The position numbers and the translations under genes were made by a program. Below the pieces are notes generated by a model. The model searched no databases. It was given only the letters and a program-made list of their open reading frames with translations, and was not told the origin of the DNA. Below are positions 62,444 to 64,000 of a DNA stretch of 64,000 bases, one piece after another. The stretch is from positions 1 through 64,000 of the forward strand of contig JBBRWQ010000002.1 of assembly GCA_038249115.1 (NCBI GenBank), in the 5' to 3' direction. Source of the DNA: UBA4719 sp038249115. GTDB taxonomy: Bacteria > Actinomycetota > Actinomycetes > Actinomycetales > Dermatophilaceae. Every line of letters begins with the position of its first letter. Position 1 is the stretch's first letter.

Positions 62444-64000
<1,557 letters not shown>

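Overview
The window is high-GC chromosomal DNA from an actinomycete. The markers are BldC, DUF3073, DUF3151, HspR, SigK/RskA, an F420-type luciferase-like oxidoreductase, a LprG/P55 pair and a DUF222-HNH endonuclease. The gene neighbourhood (leucine dehydrogenase, DUF3073, purM, purF, a sterol-carrier-like protein, purL-Q-S-C-D, purA, DUF3151, fba) resembles Micrococcales of the Intrasporangiaceae/Dermatophilaceae type. That placement is inferred from gene content and not from a search.

The first 8.5 kb is a decaying accessory region. It begins with a frameshifted hexapeptide-repeat gene and a CPA1-type Na+/H+ antiporter. A gene-poor stretch follows, holding 3' fragments of tRNA-Pro and tRNA-Phe that read as integration scars, then wreckage of an amino-acid permease joined to an AbiEii-like toxin tail. 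Next is a damaged kynurenine locus: intact kynureninase and kynurenine formamidase, but only the effector half of an AsnC/Lrp regulator. A two-gene HTH plus nucleotidyltransferase unit (possible toxin-antitoxin or defence pair) and a TetR gene followed by an in-frame ATPase/permease deletion fusion close the region.

From 9 to 15 kb there is nhaA and a cobalamin-riboswitch-controlled ECF importer operon (SCO2322-like secreted protein, EcfT, double EcfA, EcfS). From 15 to 24 kb come bldC, leucine/valine dehydrogenase, DUF3073, purM-purF, and a SigK module: a membrane molybdopterin oxidoreductase and a fasciclin lipoprotein, each behind a SigK-like promoter, followed by sigK-rskA. From 24 to 43 kb lie housekeeping genes: purine biosynthesis (purL, purQ, purS, purC, purD, purA), a HelR/HelD-type helicase, redox enzymes, a SigE-family sigma factor with a DUF4232 partner, acyl-CoA dehydrogenase, fba and DUF3151.

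At 43-47 kb a DUF222-HNH endonuclease sits directly behind a LexA-type SOS box, next to an intact insertion sequence with long two-part inverted repeats. The remaining 17 kb carries TrmH, DedA, LemA, pyrE, exonuclease III, a LprG/P55-like lipoprotein and efflux pair, clpB, a small secreted-protein locus, a macro-domain protein, and the heat-shock operon dnaK (cut by the window end)-grpE-dnaJ-hspR. ClpB and the DnaK operon form the heat-shock block, with HspR as its expected repressor.

Many genes have no Shine-Dalgarno sequence but carry a TANNNT hexamer (often TAGGCT) 5-8 nt before the start codon, which suggests frequent leaderless transcription.
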